Positions 11,160-22,987 of a stretch of 45,000 bases of DNA are shown one piece after another. How positions within the stretch are numbered: position 1 is the stretch's first letter; the number at the start of each line of letters is the position of its first letter. The translations under genes were made by a program, and so were the position numbers. The notes under the pieces were generated by a model. It was not told the DNA's origin. It worked only from the letters and a program-made list of their open reading frames with translations, and did not search any database. This stretch comes from Glandiceps talaboti (lineage: Eukaryota > Hemichordata > Enteropneusta > Spengelidae). The stretch spans positions 12,827,043 to 12,872,042 of the forward strand of contig NC_135562.1 of assembly GCF_964340395.1 (NCBI RefSeq), in the 5' to 3' direction.

Positions 11160-11872
11160 TTCCTCAATGTTACTTCCGACTTTGCACAACCGAACACTCA
11201 AACATAAAGAAAAATAAGCTGCGGAAGCTACTACCCATTTAGAAAAAAAGATCCCGATGACAGCCTTAAGGAAACCACTGTACATGTATATTGTTCAAAT
11301 GTTACAAAACACACTCATTTACAAATGAACATCTAAACACATCTGTTGATGCGACAGTGATAAGCTAATGAAAGGGAATTGCTTTAACTAGGCGTCTCTG
11401 AAAACTAGTTTACTCAGAGTTTCATGAACTTGCAGTGTTGTTTTAGTACTTCCAATATTTACACTTGATCACAGGGTGAATAGAGTCACACAACGGGGGA
11501 ACCGATATCACCTCTTACGAAGGTACCAGTGTATCTGTGAAAATTCTTAAAAATCATTTTGTGGATAAAGATTGTTTTACCTTCCAGAGACATACAAAGG
11601 AATAAGGAATTGAAATTGTTGCCAACGAATGAACTTTAAGTAATGAATCAATATATCAGTCAGTCAGTCAGCAAATGAAATATTCAGACAACCAGCCACA
11701 TTAACATTAACACTAAACACCAATACTCAACTTAAACGATAATTGTGTTTTTTTACCAAACAATCAACCAACCCGATCACTAATCCAATCACAAACCAAT
11801 CAATCAATCAGCAAGTAAACAAACAAACCAATAACTCATCCACCAATCAAAAATTTTGTATAATATAACTAC
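11160..11872. other. Gene L intron with short (CAAT)n and (CAGT)n stretches
   Basis: Between the TATG array and exon L5B there are only short imperfect tetranucleotide runs (CAGT near 11659-11670, CAAT near 11790-11810). No gene was seen. Confidence 0.5.
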
Positions 11873-12068
11873 CATGCGTGGTTGTGGCAATATTTAGTAG
11901 TTGTTCTTTTTGCCTGGAATGGTCCACAGTATCAGTATACGAAATGACATCATAGACCGGCTTGTTTTCGTGATCCAAAGTAACAACGAAGTGGTTTCTC
12001 TCGTCCCCAGATTTAAACACTGCTTGCAAGGTCTTGCCTTCGACAGTCAACCGGGCATTCGCCAACGT
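11873..12068 (-). CDS. Exon L5B (B domain)
   Basis: Acceptor TGTGTAG is followed by TLANARLTVEG, then FKSGDERNHFVVTLDHENKP. It ends in phase 1 at CATG|GTAGTT. The length is 196 nt. The following intron (11872-8367) holds two long tetranucleotide arrays and a LINE remnant. Confidence 0.85.
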
Positions 12069-12586
12069 CTACACAAGTATAATACAAAATGTGTACATGT
12101 ACTAAACTCACTATGGAACATACTTTTTTTCGCTCAATGGGATTATCAAATACCAAATTATCAAATAACACAACTCCCCAAAGAAGATCGCCCAAGAACA
12201 AATTGATTTGTATTCATTGATAAGATATTTGACTATTGATTTTTAAAACTTGCATTTAATAATCATCGCCAACTCTGACCTGCCCTCTACTGGTCATTCT
12301 AGGAATTCACGACGTCATACCCTCCTATACTAGAACTTGACGTGCATTCGTGGCCCTGATGTGGGACGCGACATGTTTGAAAGATTCTAAATGATTTTTT
12401 ATCTACACACAGATAACCTGTCGTGGTTATCAGAAGTCGCCTTTGATAGACTAGCCCTAATTTCGTTACATAGTAATATATATTTTATAATTACTGGTAA
12501 GCTTCATGACATTTACCTTAATTTATGCATATATTGATATGCATAGAAAGGAGACTAAAACTAAACCAAACATCTGTACCACTTAC

Positions 12587-12735
12587 CTCACCTTTATGTG
12601 TTTCTATCAGAGAATAACAGAAACGCAAACATGCCACGTCATCACTATGGATGTATCTCTCTGCCTTTTCGCAATCTTTGATGACGTCATGGATGTCTTG
12701 GAAACTTACATGCGGATCACACTTTTTAACATACT
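12587..12735 (-). CDS. Exon L5A (A domain)
   Basis: Acceptor TTTTAG, phase 1; donor GAG|GTAAGT, phase 0; 149 nt. It encodes KKCDPHVSF, RYIHSDDVACLRFC and YSLIE. A second possible donor (AAAG|GTGAGG) lies 5 nt inside the exon but would break the frame. The exon has no ATG at its start. Confidence 0.85.
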
Positions 12736-13213
12736 CTAAAAGCGGAAATTAAAAAAAAAAAAACATAATTTAAAAATGCAAGTACGGATGATGTTTGCCA
12801 TTCCATTATTGTTCCTGAGGTAAATATATGGGTAAGCATTCTTATCATAATATTGCTAATTTCAATCTTTGTTCGCAGAAAAGAAAAGGTATGGGCAGCA
12901 ATATTCGTGAAATACCCGTATCCATAAACAAAAGACGCATATTTTAATGACATTTTAATACACACAAAATATGAAATTTAATTTGCTCCATTATTAGGCT
13001 ATGACCGTGACATTCAAATTTTGCCTACATATTCAAAATTAATACAGCTATATTAAGAAATTTTAAGACACGATTTCATTACTTAATAATACTATGTTAT
13101 TATTTGCAGGCAACTTTTCACCGAAGAGTGTCCTTTTAATAATTATCTCTGCTCCCGATGTTATGACGACGTTATCACAAGAGCTCGATTTCGTACATCA
13201 ATTCAAGATTTAC

Positions 13214-13424
13214 CTTCCGACTGGGAGGAGTGGATACGTCCAACATTGGTAGTCCCATGCAACATCGAGGGATGCTGTGATTTGTAAAATGCTTTGTTGA
13301 CTTCGTGGCAAATAGGTTTGTTCTCTTCATCCAGAGTAACGTCGAATTTAAATCGTTCTGAACCGGATTTAAACACTATCTCGATATTCATACCATACAC
13401 CGTGATCACAGCGTCCTTTAACAC
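13214..13424 (-). CDS. Exon L4B (B domain)
   Basis: Acceptor CTGAAG is followed by VLKDAVITVYG, then FKSGSERFKFDVTLDEENKP. The tail is short and polar and ends in phase 1 at GAAG|GTAAAT. The length is 211 nt, identical to L2B. Confidence 0.87.
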
Positions 13425-13662
13425 CTTCAGGATTACAAGAATATTAGCAGAAATGAGGAAAATTCATCTGTTGAACTTTTTTACAGAATAAGTCTTGGAC
13501 GAATAAGTTCATATATTGGAACAAGTTCGTCCATCACAAATATACCACGTTTTCAACCAGCAATATAGAGGGGCTCATTAAACTAACTGCCTATGTAAGA
13601 CACGCTGTTAAAAATCAAACTGCAGTTGAAATCTTTTCAGAAAATATAACTGATACACGTAC

Positions 13663-13814
13663 CCATTCGTTGCTCTTCTCAACCAATGAATAGCAAGCAC
13701 GTAGACAGCGTTTGTCATCGTCATGAAGCGGGTGATTGGATGATTCCAACTCTGACATTACGTCATAAACATCTTTGAAGGTGATTGATTGGTCGCATTC
13801 CTTAACGATCTCTA
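13663..13814 (-). CDS. Exon L4A (A domain)
   Basis: Acceptor CTTTAG, phase 1; donor TGG|GTACGT, phase 0; 152 nt. It encodes KECDQSITF, DVYDVMSELESS and KRCLRACYSLV. All three cysteines are kept; the usual Pro after the first Cys is replaced (C-D-Q). Confidence 0.88.
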
Positions 13815-14117
13815 CTAAAGAGAAACAATGAAAACGAATTTTTGCATGGATTGAGGCTGTTGAAAGTGGAACTCTACATGCACAAAATAATCCAGTCGTG
13901 GTAGAAGGCAAACCATTAGGAACGCTTTAAATGTGTCATAAGGTACCATTTGCAAATTTAGTATATTCTAAGCAATGATTGTGTACACTCAAGTCCCTAA
14001 CCTTGAAACGAACAAAAGATGCCGTTACAAAATTTGTTAATGGGAAAGCAGACTACCCAAAAATAATGTCATATACAGTGTGTATAATGTTCTATGAAAA
14101 AGTTAATTTAAATGCAC

Positions 14118-14310
14118 CCTTTCGAGAGGTTTGCTCAGATCCACACTCGTCTTCATCTTCTTCTTCTTCGGGTTCGTCTGTCGGTATTTTATAGAACAGT
14201 GGTTCGTTTTTGTCATCAAGAGTTACTTCAAAAAGTTGATGTTCCTCACCAGCAGTAATTATTACATTGACACGTTTACCGTATATACAGATTCTGGCAT
14301 CTTTTAAATC
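14118..14310 (-). CDS. Exon L3B (B domain, acidic tail)
   Basis: Acceptor CACAAG is followed by DLKDARICIYG in frame 0, then TAGEEHQLFEVTLDDKNEP. The tail is strongly acidic (DEPEEEEDEDE). A phase-1 donor AAGG|GTGCAT fits the expected frame but is weak, so the 3' boundary is less certain than the others. Confidence 0.78.
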
Positions 14311-14433
14311 CTTGTGACAAAAGAAAAGAGGAAAGCATAAACATAGGATATCAATCGTATTCATATGTTGAACTCTTTCAAATACGTCAGAATATTTAGA
14401 TATTGATTTGTATAACAATATATGATTACTCAC

Positions 14434-14597
14434 TGTCTCCGAAGACTGTTGTATTAAAACAAAGCAATGTTTCAAGCATTTTAAGTCATCTCCGTCAAGG
14501 CCTTCAGGTGATGATTCCATTTTTGCGATTACTTCGTGGATATCTTTGAAAGTTATACCTGCTGGACAATCCATTGTGTGGTGATGTTTAGGGTGAT
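14434..14597 (-). CDS. Exon L3A (A domain)
   Basis: Acceptor TTTCAG, phase 1; donor ACA|GTGAGT, phase 0; 164 nt. It has a histidine-rich lead-in (KHHHT), MDCPAGITF and DLKCLKHCFVLI. The intron that follows (14433-14311) is only 123 nt, a multiple of three, and contains no in-frame stop. Confidence 0.88.
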
Positions 14598-14706
14598 CTG
14601 AAACGGGAAAAGTGAAACGTGTGTATTGATGTGAAATACAAGTATTACAAATCAATTTTGGTAGTATACAATAATCTTGATACCTCCTGCAATTCTTTGT
14701 AGTTGA

Positions 14707-14742
14707 AGTTTTGTTTTGTTTTGTTTTGTTTTGTTTTGTTTT
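14707..14742. repeat. (TTTTG)n microsatellite
   Basis: Pentanucleotide run in the L2B-L3A intron. Confidence 0.95.
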
Positions 14743-14967
14743 CAAATGAAATGCATTCCTATAAGTATTTGATATGCATATGTATATACGAAGAGTGCGG
14801 AGACAAATGAATACAGGGTAACTGTGATGTCATCCCCGTACGTTTTCCCATAAATCCTTGTAAGAAATCTCGAAAAATAGGTGATCACATATCAAGTGCA
14901 GTAGGACCTCTTCACACATTTAAGCTGAATAACGTACGGGGTGCTGTTTTATCCCCAAAATCATATT

Positions 14968-15104
14968 TAAGTTGATAGCAGTAATCAATACAAGTGTACT
15001 TAAGGTGACAATAAGTCTGACTGGACTTTACCTTTAAGATGATAGCAGTAATCAATACAATTACAACTGTCCTAAATGTAGAAATAAGTCTGACTGGACT
15101 TTAC
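14968..15104. repeat. Tandem duplication of a roughly 65-70-bp unit
   Basis: Two adjacent direct copies share GATAGCAGTAATCAATACAA at the start and AATAAGTCTGACTGGACTTT at the end, with divergent middles. Confidence 0.85.
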
Positions 15105-15311
15105 CGTTTAACGTTTTGTACCAATATTTATACTAAACATTAAAAAATATACTCATGCACTGCTCACGTAGTCATACGAAATCGAAGTCAAAATGTCCGA
15201 TTCAGGGTTGATGCCGGCCATAGCAAGGTTAAGTTGTCCCCTTACTCACTATTCCAACAGCTAAGTACATATATATATAACATTGTGAAATGTAATAACA
15301 ATCATTTATAC

Positions 15312-15522
15312 CTTCAACCAGTTGTTCTACCTCCAGGGCGTCTTCATCCATCACCGTTGTAGAATCCTGATATGTGGGTCCACTCGTTGCATCCGAAACG
15401 TCGATGAAAATTGGTTCATAGTATTCGTTAAGTGTTACCTCAAATCGATTGATTTCAGTACCAGACTTAAAGACCACAGTAACGTATATACCATAAACAG
15501 CGATTCTAGCGTTTTTCCAAAC
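15312..15522 (-). CDS. Exon L2B (B domain)
   Basis: Acceptor ATTTAG is followed by VWKNARIAVYG in frame 0, then VVFKSGTEINRFEVTLNE. The tail is acidic (MDEDALEVEQLVEG) and ends in phase 1 at GAAG|GTATAA. The length is 211 nt. It is the counterpart of U2B, whose tail also ends QVEG. Confidence 0.87.
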
Positions 15523-15669
15523 CTAAATATTTGAGATTATATCATTTATGTCAATTACAGGATTCATGAATGATAGAGGAAACAAGGTTGAGGGTACATA
15601 CTTACTACCATAGGGTAAAATTCATATCATCTCCTATGATGTCATATGAAACTAAAAGAAATGTAGTGT

Positions 15670-15850
15670 GTCCTACCTTGATTGTGTGTTTATTTGTTTG
15701 CTTGTTTACCTGTATGTTTATCTGTTATTTTGTTTTGCTTTGTTTGTTTGTTCATTTGTATATTTGTTTATTTGTTTGTATTTATTTATTTGTATTTATT
15801 TATTTATTTTTATATGTTTGTCTTTCTTATTCTTTTCATGAATTGCTACT
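15670..15850. repeat. (TTTG)n/(TTTA)n low-complexity tract
   Basis: Degenerate T-rich tetranucleotides in the L2A-L2B intron. The ORFs across it encode only low-complexity Cys/Leu/Phe. Confidence 0.85.
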
Positions 15851-16238
15851 TTTTCTGTGTATGATTTACTTTGATACTTTGATCTTTGATCTGAAGGCCA
15901 ATTCTACAGATTACACCCCAAAACACACACACACACATACACACATGTTCAAATACGTAACTATTGGCAACATACGTATAAAAAATGTATCAGTAAAACA
16001 AAAATCAATGACACTAAAAGATTTCGAAACATGAAACATGGAGCTCAAGGGGTTTATAATCTGATGTAGGAATGTGGCAAGAATCATTTATTTAACTTTA
16101 TCTCTAGACGATCACTTCCTGAAAGACAAAGAAATAAGCGAAGTAACCGAGGAAATAAAGGTAAATAAAAGAATCACGCCCTATTCCTACTGATTGAAGT
16201 GGAGTTATGATATTGTGGAACTTTATACAATGACTCAC

Positions 16239-16399
16239 CGTCCAATGATTCTCTTTGAGCAGTGAGAAACAATGACGTAAACATGCCTCGTCTTTTATTC
16301 TCAGATATCGAGGTGGTGACGTCAACTTCAATATTACGTCATTCACATGTTCAAAGGTTATGTGTGGTTTGCAATCGACAGTAACAACTTCGGCGTTTT
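16239..16399 (-). CDS. Exon L2A (A domain)
   Basis: It begins after acceptor TATAG in phase 1 and ends at phase-0 donor ACG|GTGAGT, 161 nt. It encodes VDCKPHITF near the start and RYLRIKDEACLRHCFSLL at the core, so all three hallmark cysteines are present. It is the same length as U2A and clearly its paralogue. The first part of the exon has no ATG. Confidence 0.87.
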
Positions 16400-16980
16400 C
16401 TATAATAGCGAAGAAACGAATAGTATCCTAACTTCAAAATCAAATCTGTGGGTACATGCGATATTGTTTTAATCTTAAATTTACGGCCCAGGTATGGGTT
16501 TTGCGGACTCATGTTGTACGACGGAAGGGCCCGACTTTAAGAGGATCCGTAAGCCGTACTATTAGGGTAGAGGGTTTATCATATACCCCATGTAGTGGCA
16601 CAGAAACATGATTTGAATCACATAACCACATCAGTTGGCAGTGAAATATTTATAATTTGCAAAAATATATTTTTTTAAATAGTGAAGAAATTAACAAAGC
16701 CAAATCACCGAGCAAACGGATATCGATGAGCGCGCCACTTGCCATATTTGGACGTAAGACATAGTTAAGGACTCCTTGAAGGGTTAAACCCAAAGCATCA
16801 GCTATTTTCAACTTGTTTTAACCAAGAACATTTATCTTCAATTAATGTTATTGATATGCATTCTACTATCTAGGAGGTTGAAACATATTGTTGTAATTAT
16901 GATTTTTTTAAACAAACAATTGGTTGTGAAAGGAACTTCTTTGTACTGGCTTACATTGTACTGGTGTGATTTTACAATAC

Positions 16981-17215
16981 CTCTTTTCGCTTCCCTTATA
17001 TGGTCATATCTTGTGTAGTAAGGCAATAATGTGTCACAATATGATGTTAGTAGTGTTCTGTTCGTACGGTAGCGAACGTTCCAATCGAAGCTTTCGTTGC
17101 AAACAGGTTGGCCCTCGGAGTCAAGCCTGACGTCATATCTACTGAGTTCGTTACCAGCTGACAAGGTCACGTTCATCAATCGATCTCTTACAGTAATTCT
17201 TGCATTCTTCAATAC
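16981..17215 (-). CDS. Exon L1B (B domain)
   Basis: The acceptor CCACAG is followed in frame 0 by VLKNARITV. The B domain continues with LSAGNELSRYDVRLDSEG and a tyrosine- and arginine-rich tail ending at a phase-1 donor, AGAG|GTATTG. The length is 235 nt. It is the counterpart of U1B (229 nt), sharing NA.[IL]TVR, SAGNE and a long tail containing a Y-rich segment. Confidence 0.85.
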
Positions 17216-18334
17216 CTGTGGAAATATGCGACCACAAATTACATATATATCGCGGGGAACTTTGCTAAACTGCAAAGTTGATCATATGTGTCTTCTGTGG
17301 TAAAGGTAACACATGTCTATGAACAATATTACAAACATTAGTATCAACATTACAACATCATGATCAACAATAAAAACAGCAGTAATAATAATAACAATAT
17401 TTCGCACAACAGCAACAAAATGAGAATGTGTTAACGTTACACAGTCAGTTCAACTTCGTAAATAACATTGACCTTTCATCGACTATTCTCTATTTCAGTG
17501 GTTACAGATAACAACTACATTGAACTGTCTGTGTGCCTATAACCTGTGTGATTTATTCGATCTACAAAGGTGGTGATTATTTTCGGCCAACAATAACAAT
17601 ACAAACCGCAACATGCATACAGGAGAATTTTAAACCATCAGTGTTACCAATGTTTTGTGCTGGTCTTTAAATTTTTCTTTTTCCTTCCTCGAATTTGTCA
17701 ACCTCTTTTGAAGGAATCAAAACCGTAAAATATTCATTCGTTTGAGTTTTGCTCCGTTACTTGAATGGTCTAAAGTTCAGGAGTCATATGTTGTGCACCT
17801 TCAGTGCGCATGTCTTTTAGAGGTGTGTGCAAAAAAAGCTGACTGAGAATTTGATGCTAAAAATGCAAAAAAAAAATAATCGTGGTTTTTTTCAAGTATC
17901 ATGTGTAATCCCAAGGTGTCTTGGTTTCATCGGTTGTCTTGTACACATTTCATTTGCTTCTCTTTCTCTCCCTTGTTGATTTTATAGCACAAACTTTGAT
18001 TCATTTATGTGGTGGACCCGAAGTGACTTGGACGACCGCTGAGCTACTTTACTGAGCACCGGGATCGGGGGAGGGCAAATAGAGAAGGAGATCGGTGCAA
18101 GGGAACAGATCAAACCAAGATATACCTTGGGATTACATATGTCAAAATGTAGCAAAAAATTGCGATCTTACTTTATTAGTGTAGAATGTGCAGGGTTTCG
18201 TTTCTGTTTGGTTGTATCAAACAGAGCCAGTGAATGGTAACTTGAAATGTGTTGTAATACATTTGACAGCTAAAGTAAGAAGATATTGCAATGTGCAAAA
18301 TAGATAAATGGGAAATGAACATAACATTACTTAC

Positions 18335-18505
18335 CCCACGAGGTTGTCTTAAGATAAGTCGTTTGCAGTAGTTCAAACACGTCAGTTCATCTCTGTTGAG
18401 GAGTCTCTTAGTTCGTTCTAGATATCCGATTGTGTCACTGATATCACGGAGGCTAATACCTTCCACGGTGTCACACCTCTTCTCGTAAATCAGGTACAGT
18501 GGCAT
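18335..18505 (-). CDS. Exon L1A, probable first coding exon (A domain)
   Basis: The exon encodes 57 codons from the ATG at 18505 (start MPLYLIYEK) to a phase-0 donor, GG|GTAAGT. The A domain is recognisable by ISLRDI and by ELTCLNYC. The usual C-x-P is only C-D-T here. An in-frame TAA lies just upstream of the ATG and no phase-1 acceptor fits, so this is the likely translation start. A pyrimidine-rich tract ending in GAAG just before position 18513 could be the acceptor of a 5'UTR exon. It is closest to exon U1A at the window end. Confidence 0.78.
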
Positions 18506-18513
18506 AATTTAGC

Positions 18514-20840
18514 CTTCAAAAGGTTGAAAAAATGTAGCACTATAATTTTTAGATCTATACAATTTGTATGTGCTCCAAATTGTACAAAGGCGCGTATTAA
18601 ATGAATACAAATATGTATTGTACAATCGGAGGGACATCCGAGCCAACGTTAAAGTTCATATGCGTATGTAACTTTTATTATTTTTATCATGAACAGATTC
18701 ATACAGAAAATATTTCAAGAAATAATAAATGAATATATTCATACATACGATGTGATGTGATATGGTGTGGTGTGGTGTGGTGTGGTGTGGTGTGGTGTAA
18801 TGTAATGTGGTTTGATGTGAGGTGAGGTGACGTGATGTGATAAGCATGAAAAAATAAACAGGTGCTCCACAAATATATTTTAGATATACAGAAAATGTTT
18901 TGTCGTAGTAGTACTCATCGCTATAAAATAAACAAAAACATATATACATCAAATGTATTTGGATAAAAAATGTATTTATTAAGTGGTGACAATGGCAAAC
19001 TAACACAGCAGCCGGTTTGTAAATAGGTAGATATTTGCCCATTTAGGTGATTACGTTGCCATGCAACACCCAATATAAGTTATCACATCTGAAACACTTA
19101 ACCCTGTTACTAAAAGAGAACATAACCGTTGATATGATTGACCTGCGCACTACGTGTCTTATCAAAATCCGGTCGTTGGTCGGAACAATTAGGTATTTGT
19201 TTGGATTATATCGCCATAGCAATTTAGCCACACGAAGTGCTACCAAATGGTTTCTTAATAGTTAGTATTATTTGTTTGAAATAATGGGATATTATATTCT
19301 ACTTAACTGTTGAAAAATATAAGAAAAGGACATTTTAATTGCTATCGACAATTATCACAATCCTCCTGCCGTAAACTGTATTATGCAAATTTTCTCCTGA
19401 ACTATCCATATTACTTCAAAGTAACCCTTAAATCCCGACTTGACCGCATATAACCCTTGTCCATCGTCAGAGATTCTAAATTTAAGGATGTTGCTAGCAT
19501 TATCTAGGTTTTCCGAGAATTCGTATATTTTGAGATGACTGACCTTAAAATGACACGTTAACAACCACGCCCCCAACTTAACTACTTTACTGTATCGCAC
19601 AGTAAAGAACGCCGCCAACGTTTGGATTGTTCTCTTGTCGTTGCACATATTGTGTTCAGTAAATCACGCCATTGTTATTCACGAAATAGCCAAAATTATT
19701 TCACTTGGAAAACTGAACGTTTAGTAGCTTTATTTTTGACATTAATTTGACCTGATTTTGATCTCAAATGAGAGGAATGGAAACAAAAAACATCCAGATG
19801 TTAATAAAAAAATCTGCACCGTTGCTAATATGTTTTTCTAACATCACAAATTTGTGGATCACGTGGTAACTGTGGTTGTCGACGCTCAGCTGTATTAAAA
19901 GTGAACAAAAGTGAGGCATAATTTGTCTTTGCTAGGTAAACCTTCGTATATTAAGGCTGCTTCAAGGTGAACTTTTGAAATTTGTCAGCATTCGCCAAAA
20001 ACACGTGTGAAGACGGCAAAACTTAAAACCCCCATTCACAAAAACATTATTGAGCGTTCGTTATCCGTAACGTGATGCATTATCCGAGTTTCCTCCCCGT
20101 ACGTATACGTACTCAGTCACGTTATTGAATCGACTATGTAGTATGCCTAACTACTAAATTTGAGTTCCGTCATGCTACAATATGGAGAACACTACACTTT
20201 AATTACCCTAAATGTACCAACAATTCTCACAAAGCGTTTAAACTCAGCTTGTGTGTTCTGAGAAGAAGGGGACCAAATCGATTAATTGAATTGGAAATGA
20301 CAAATAATAAATTTGTAATGACAATGAAAATGTAAAAAAAAAAAACATGAGATCAACAATTAATATGCAGGAAAGTTTTGTGTCGACAATATAAATCATA
20401 ATATATACTTACCTTTAATATATTCATATATTCCACAGCTTAACAACTGCCATGCCTTCATAACTGCTTTACTTAAACTGTGGTCAATTTAATAATGTCA
20501 AATTATACAACTAGATATCGTTAACTCTGGAATAAATTAACTAATCTGTCGATATGTATATTATATATGTCATGTCTGTCTGTACAATGATGTCATACGA
20601 CCTTTGACCTGGATATATCTATATATAATTTACGTAATGACCCATTTTTTACCGGCAACGTTTGTCGTTTGCGTCAACGTTTAGTCCCATACAATATCAC
20701 ATAGCCAATGTGTGTCTTGTTAACGTGACAGAAGGTGAGTTTACACATGTCTGGGCAGAGTTTATGTTGCATAGTATAAGGACCTCGCAGTAATATACTC
20801 ACAATTGTCTGAACTCATACCTATACTAGTATCAGTGTGT
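18514..20840. other. Region between genes U and L, upstream of gene L
   Basis: The gene L promoter and 5'UTR exon are expected here. I see no A or B exon, no convincing TATA box and no other gene. A (GTGTG)-type repeat lies at 18749-18842. Several ORFs of 60-130 codons have no recognisable domain. Confidence 0.4.
18749..18842. repeat. GTGTG-type low-complexity repeat
   Basis: Imperfect run of GTGTG and GATGT units. Confidence 0.9.
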
Positions 20841-21091
20841 AATAGGGAACTTGCAATCCAGACTGAGCATGCTCAGATGCAACGGACTATGGGATTATCT
20901 GTGGTTATTGTAATACCTAATCTGGAGCTATCGATAAAATAAACATCCCACAATGGTCAGGGTGACCACGAATTGATTATTTGTACTTACAAACATGTAA
21001 CATTATTGTTTACAATGTTAATTGATTAGTATTTATTATCACATTTCCCATGATGCAACATTCAACATGGCGGGTTTGCAAGTTCCCTATT
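20841..21091. mobile_element. 251-bp MITE-like element with perfect 16-bp inverted ends
   Basis: AATAGGGAACTTGCAA at 20841-20856 is the exact reverse complement of 21076-21091. The interior is non-coding. No long target-site duplication is evident. Confidence 0.65.
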
Positions 21092-21325
21092 GATCAACGA
21101 TCCAATGACGTAATTTATGACACCTATCAAACATAACGTTGTGGGGCTTCTAGTGTCTACAACTACCCTAATTACAGGATGGTCACATTCGCACAAAATA
21201 GCCATCATTATCACCACTTTCGTAATCTCCCACATGCAACTGCAGTGTGTTTAGTTTGTGTCTACCTTAGTGAGCCGAGAACTGTTTTCCGCAATTTATT
21301 ATAATATATCTCTCGCTTTTTCATT

Positions 21326-21333
21326 TTATTCAT

Positions 21334-21368
<35 letters not shown>

Positions 21369-21380
21369 TTCATTCATTTC
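21326..21380. repeat. (TTTA)n microsatellite
   Basis: Tetranucleotide run, slightly imperfect at both ends. Confidence 0.95.
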
Positions 21381-22669
21381 AATTTTGTTTCATACAATTG
21401 TAATTTAACTCTAACGAGATTCTGTCAAGGTTTTAAGTTTTTAAGAATTAAATTCCAGCCCACATCGTTGGGGTAAACCGTTTCCTTTCTTTGATGTTTT
21501 GCGGTAGTTTGGTGGAACAGCAATGGCCAAAAACCAAAATATAAACTACGATAAAACTAAGTCTCCGAGTAAGTCACGAAGTCAACGAACATTCATTTTG
21601 ATGGCAGAATTTCGATTAGCAGTATTGCCACTATTGCATAGAAACAAAACGATATGGAAAAGAATCATGGGTTACAAACTTTGTATTTTGTGTAATCAAA
21701 ATGCAAGCTGTAGAAAACGAGATTCACTTTCTTTGCGTAATAGTACAAATAACACAGAATGCATCACTATGTTAGTCAACGAAAGATCAAAGTGTTATTA
21801 ATGACCAACCAGGTTAAGAATATAGACTTTTCATCCCTAAATTATATCATTCCCTTACGGAAGGTAAAACTTGTTCTTTTCATTCACTTTCACTTTATCA
21901 GACTGAGTATGGATTTGGCATTGGTTCGAAAATTAGCCGGAAGTGATGTATAAGTCTTGCAGGGCAACTTGTATTGTCGACTGCTTCTATTGTTCACCTC
22001 CGCCTACATTCTGATCAGTGTTACTCAGTACTGTTAAGTGAAAGTGAATGAAACCAACACAATTTATCTTGTTAACATCTAAGTTTTATTAAACATGTTT
22101 AATTCACAAGGTATCCTTTCTCTTTAAATGCATCTGCTAAACTTATAGTACTGCCTTATATCTTTTTTGTAATGTGTAATTCAAATATCACAGTAATAAA
22201 ACTCAATTTATGCTCTATCAAAAACACATCTATATAAGTAAACAAAGAAGTACACATCAATACGTTGGCATAAAAAAATTTCAAAATTGAGAATTATGAA
22301 AAATAAAACAAAAAACTTTCAAGGAATTTACAATCTGCAAATTGGAGTGTGTAAAAAGTAAAAGGCGTTTGACATTTTACATGCCTCTTTGAGTATATGC
22401 ACATCAATCGTGTATTATATCTATTTATGTTATATTTCGTAAACGTTTAGTTTAAAATGCACTAGTGAAATAACGGATTCCTAGACCGAAGTATTGCTGT
22501 GACGATTGCAGCTCAATCCGCATTCCCGAAAGCGAAAGTTACATTTTGAAATCGTTTCCCTATGAGTCATCAGAAACGTATCAAATTGACATAATATCTT
22601 CTCGATTTCTTTTTTCAATAAAGACAAATCAGAGGTAACGTTTGAATTATATATCAGTGCTAATTGCCA
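21381..22669. other. Region between genes, downstream of gene U
   Basis: Small plus-strand ORFs at 21523-21801 and 21759-21953 have no recognisable domain or splice context. A second AATAAA on the minus strand at 22090-22085 could be an alternative, more distal poly(A) signal for gene U. Nothing else was seen. Confidence 0.4.
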
Positions 22670-22675
22670 TTTATT
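22670..22675 (-). terminator. Putative poly(A) signal of gene U
   Basis: AATAAA on the minus strand about 310 nt after the TAA at 22988. It is the closest hexamer to the stop that I found; there is no direct evidence of use. Confidence 0.4.
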
Positions 22676-22987
22676 TGCCTATGCAATATTCCATGCAGAA
22701 TATTTAAATAGTTGGTTGTTGAATATGATTCTCGATGGGTGTTAATTTTGCCAATGTTCTATCAAGTGATATATGTTCACATGACCCAGCATACCACAAG
22801 GGAGTTGTTGTCATGGAAAACAGAGTGACTATGATATAGGTGTAGCCATGGTATACAGTGATTTCTCGTAATAGGTGATCTCGTGAAGTTGGATATGTGA
22901 ATAAGAAACACTTTAATAGTTATGTGGAAACAGCTCAAGATTTCTAGATTCAAGCCTACCCTTTAATAATCTCAATGTTCATTCACC

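Larger units (their letters stand above)
894..18513 (-). other. Gene L: nine-module A/B repeat protein gene, 3' end outside window
   Basis: This is a minus-strand gene model of eighteen coding exons that strictly alternate A and B. Read 5' to 3' they run from L1A (18505-18335) to L9B (1113-894). The coding exons sum to 3,172 nt, or 1,057 codons plus one base, so the gene must continue below position 894 or end in an exon outside the window. Every A-to-B intron is phase 0 and every B-to-A intron can be placed in phase 1 (the L8B donor was chosen partly on this rule). The first exon has an ATG with A at -3, and a likely acceptor lies 8 nt upstream (after 18514), which implies an upstream 5'UTR exon I could not find. 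No signal peptide or membrane helix is visible. I do not recognise the family; its function is unknown. Confidence 0.8.

Noticed and set aside
10640-11285. ORFs of 65-185 codons in the TATG array
   Set aside because: Simple-repeat artefacts.
14092-14745. Single 217-codon ORF spanning L3A and L3B
   Set aside because: It reads through a normal GT-AG intron that happens to be open; two exons is the better model.
19355-19648. 97-codon minus-strand ORF with SGFKGYFEV, considered as a B-like exon between the genes
   Set aside because: It lacks the NA..TV..G start and has no suitable acceptor or phase.
21523-21953. Two overlapping plus-strand ORFs between the genes
   Set aside because: No domain, no splice support and overlapping frames; likely chance.
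22535-22580. CTGATGA followed by GGGAAAC on the minus strand, resembling a hammerhead
   Set aside because: Stem II is very weak and I found no convincing stem I or stem III pairing.
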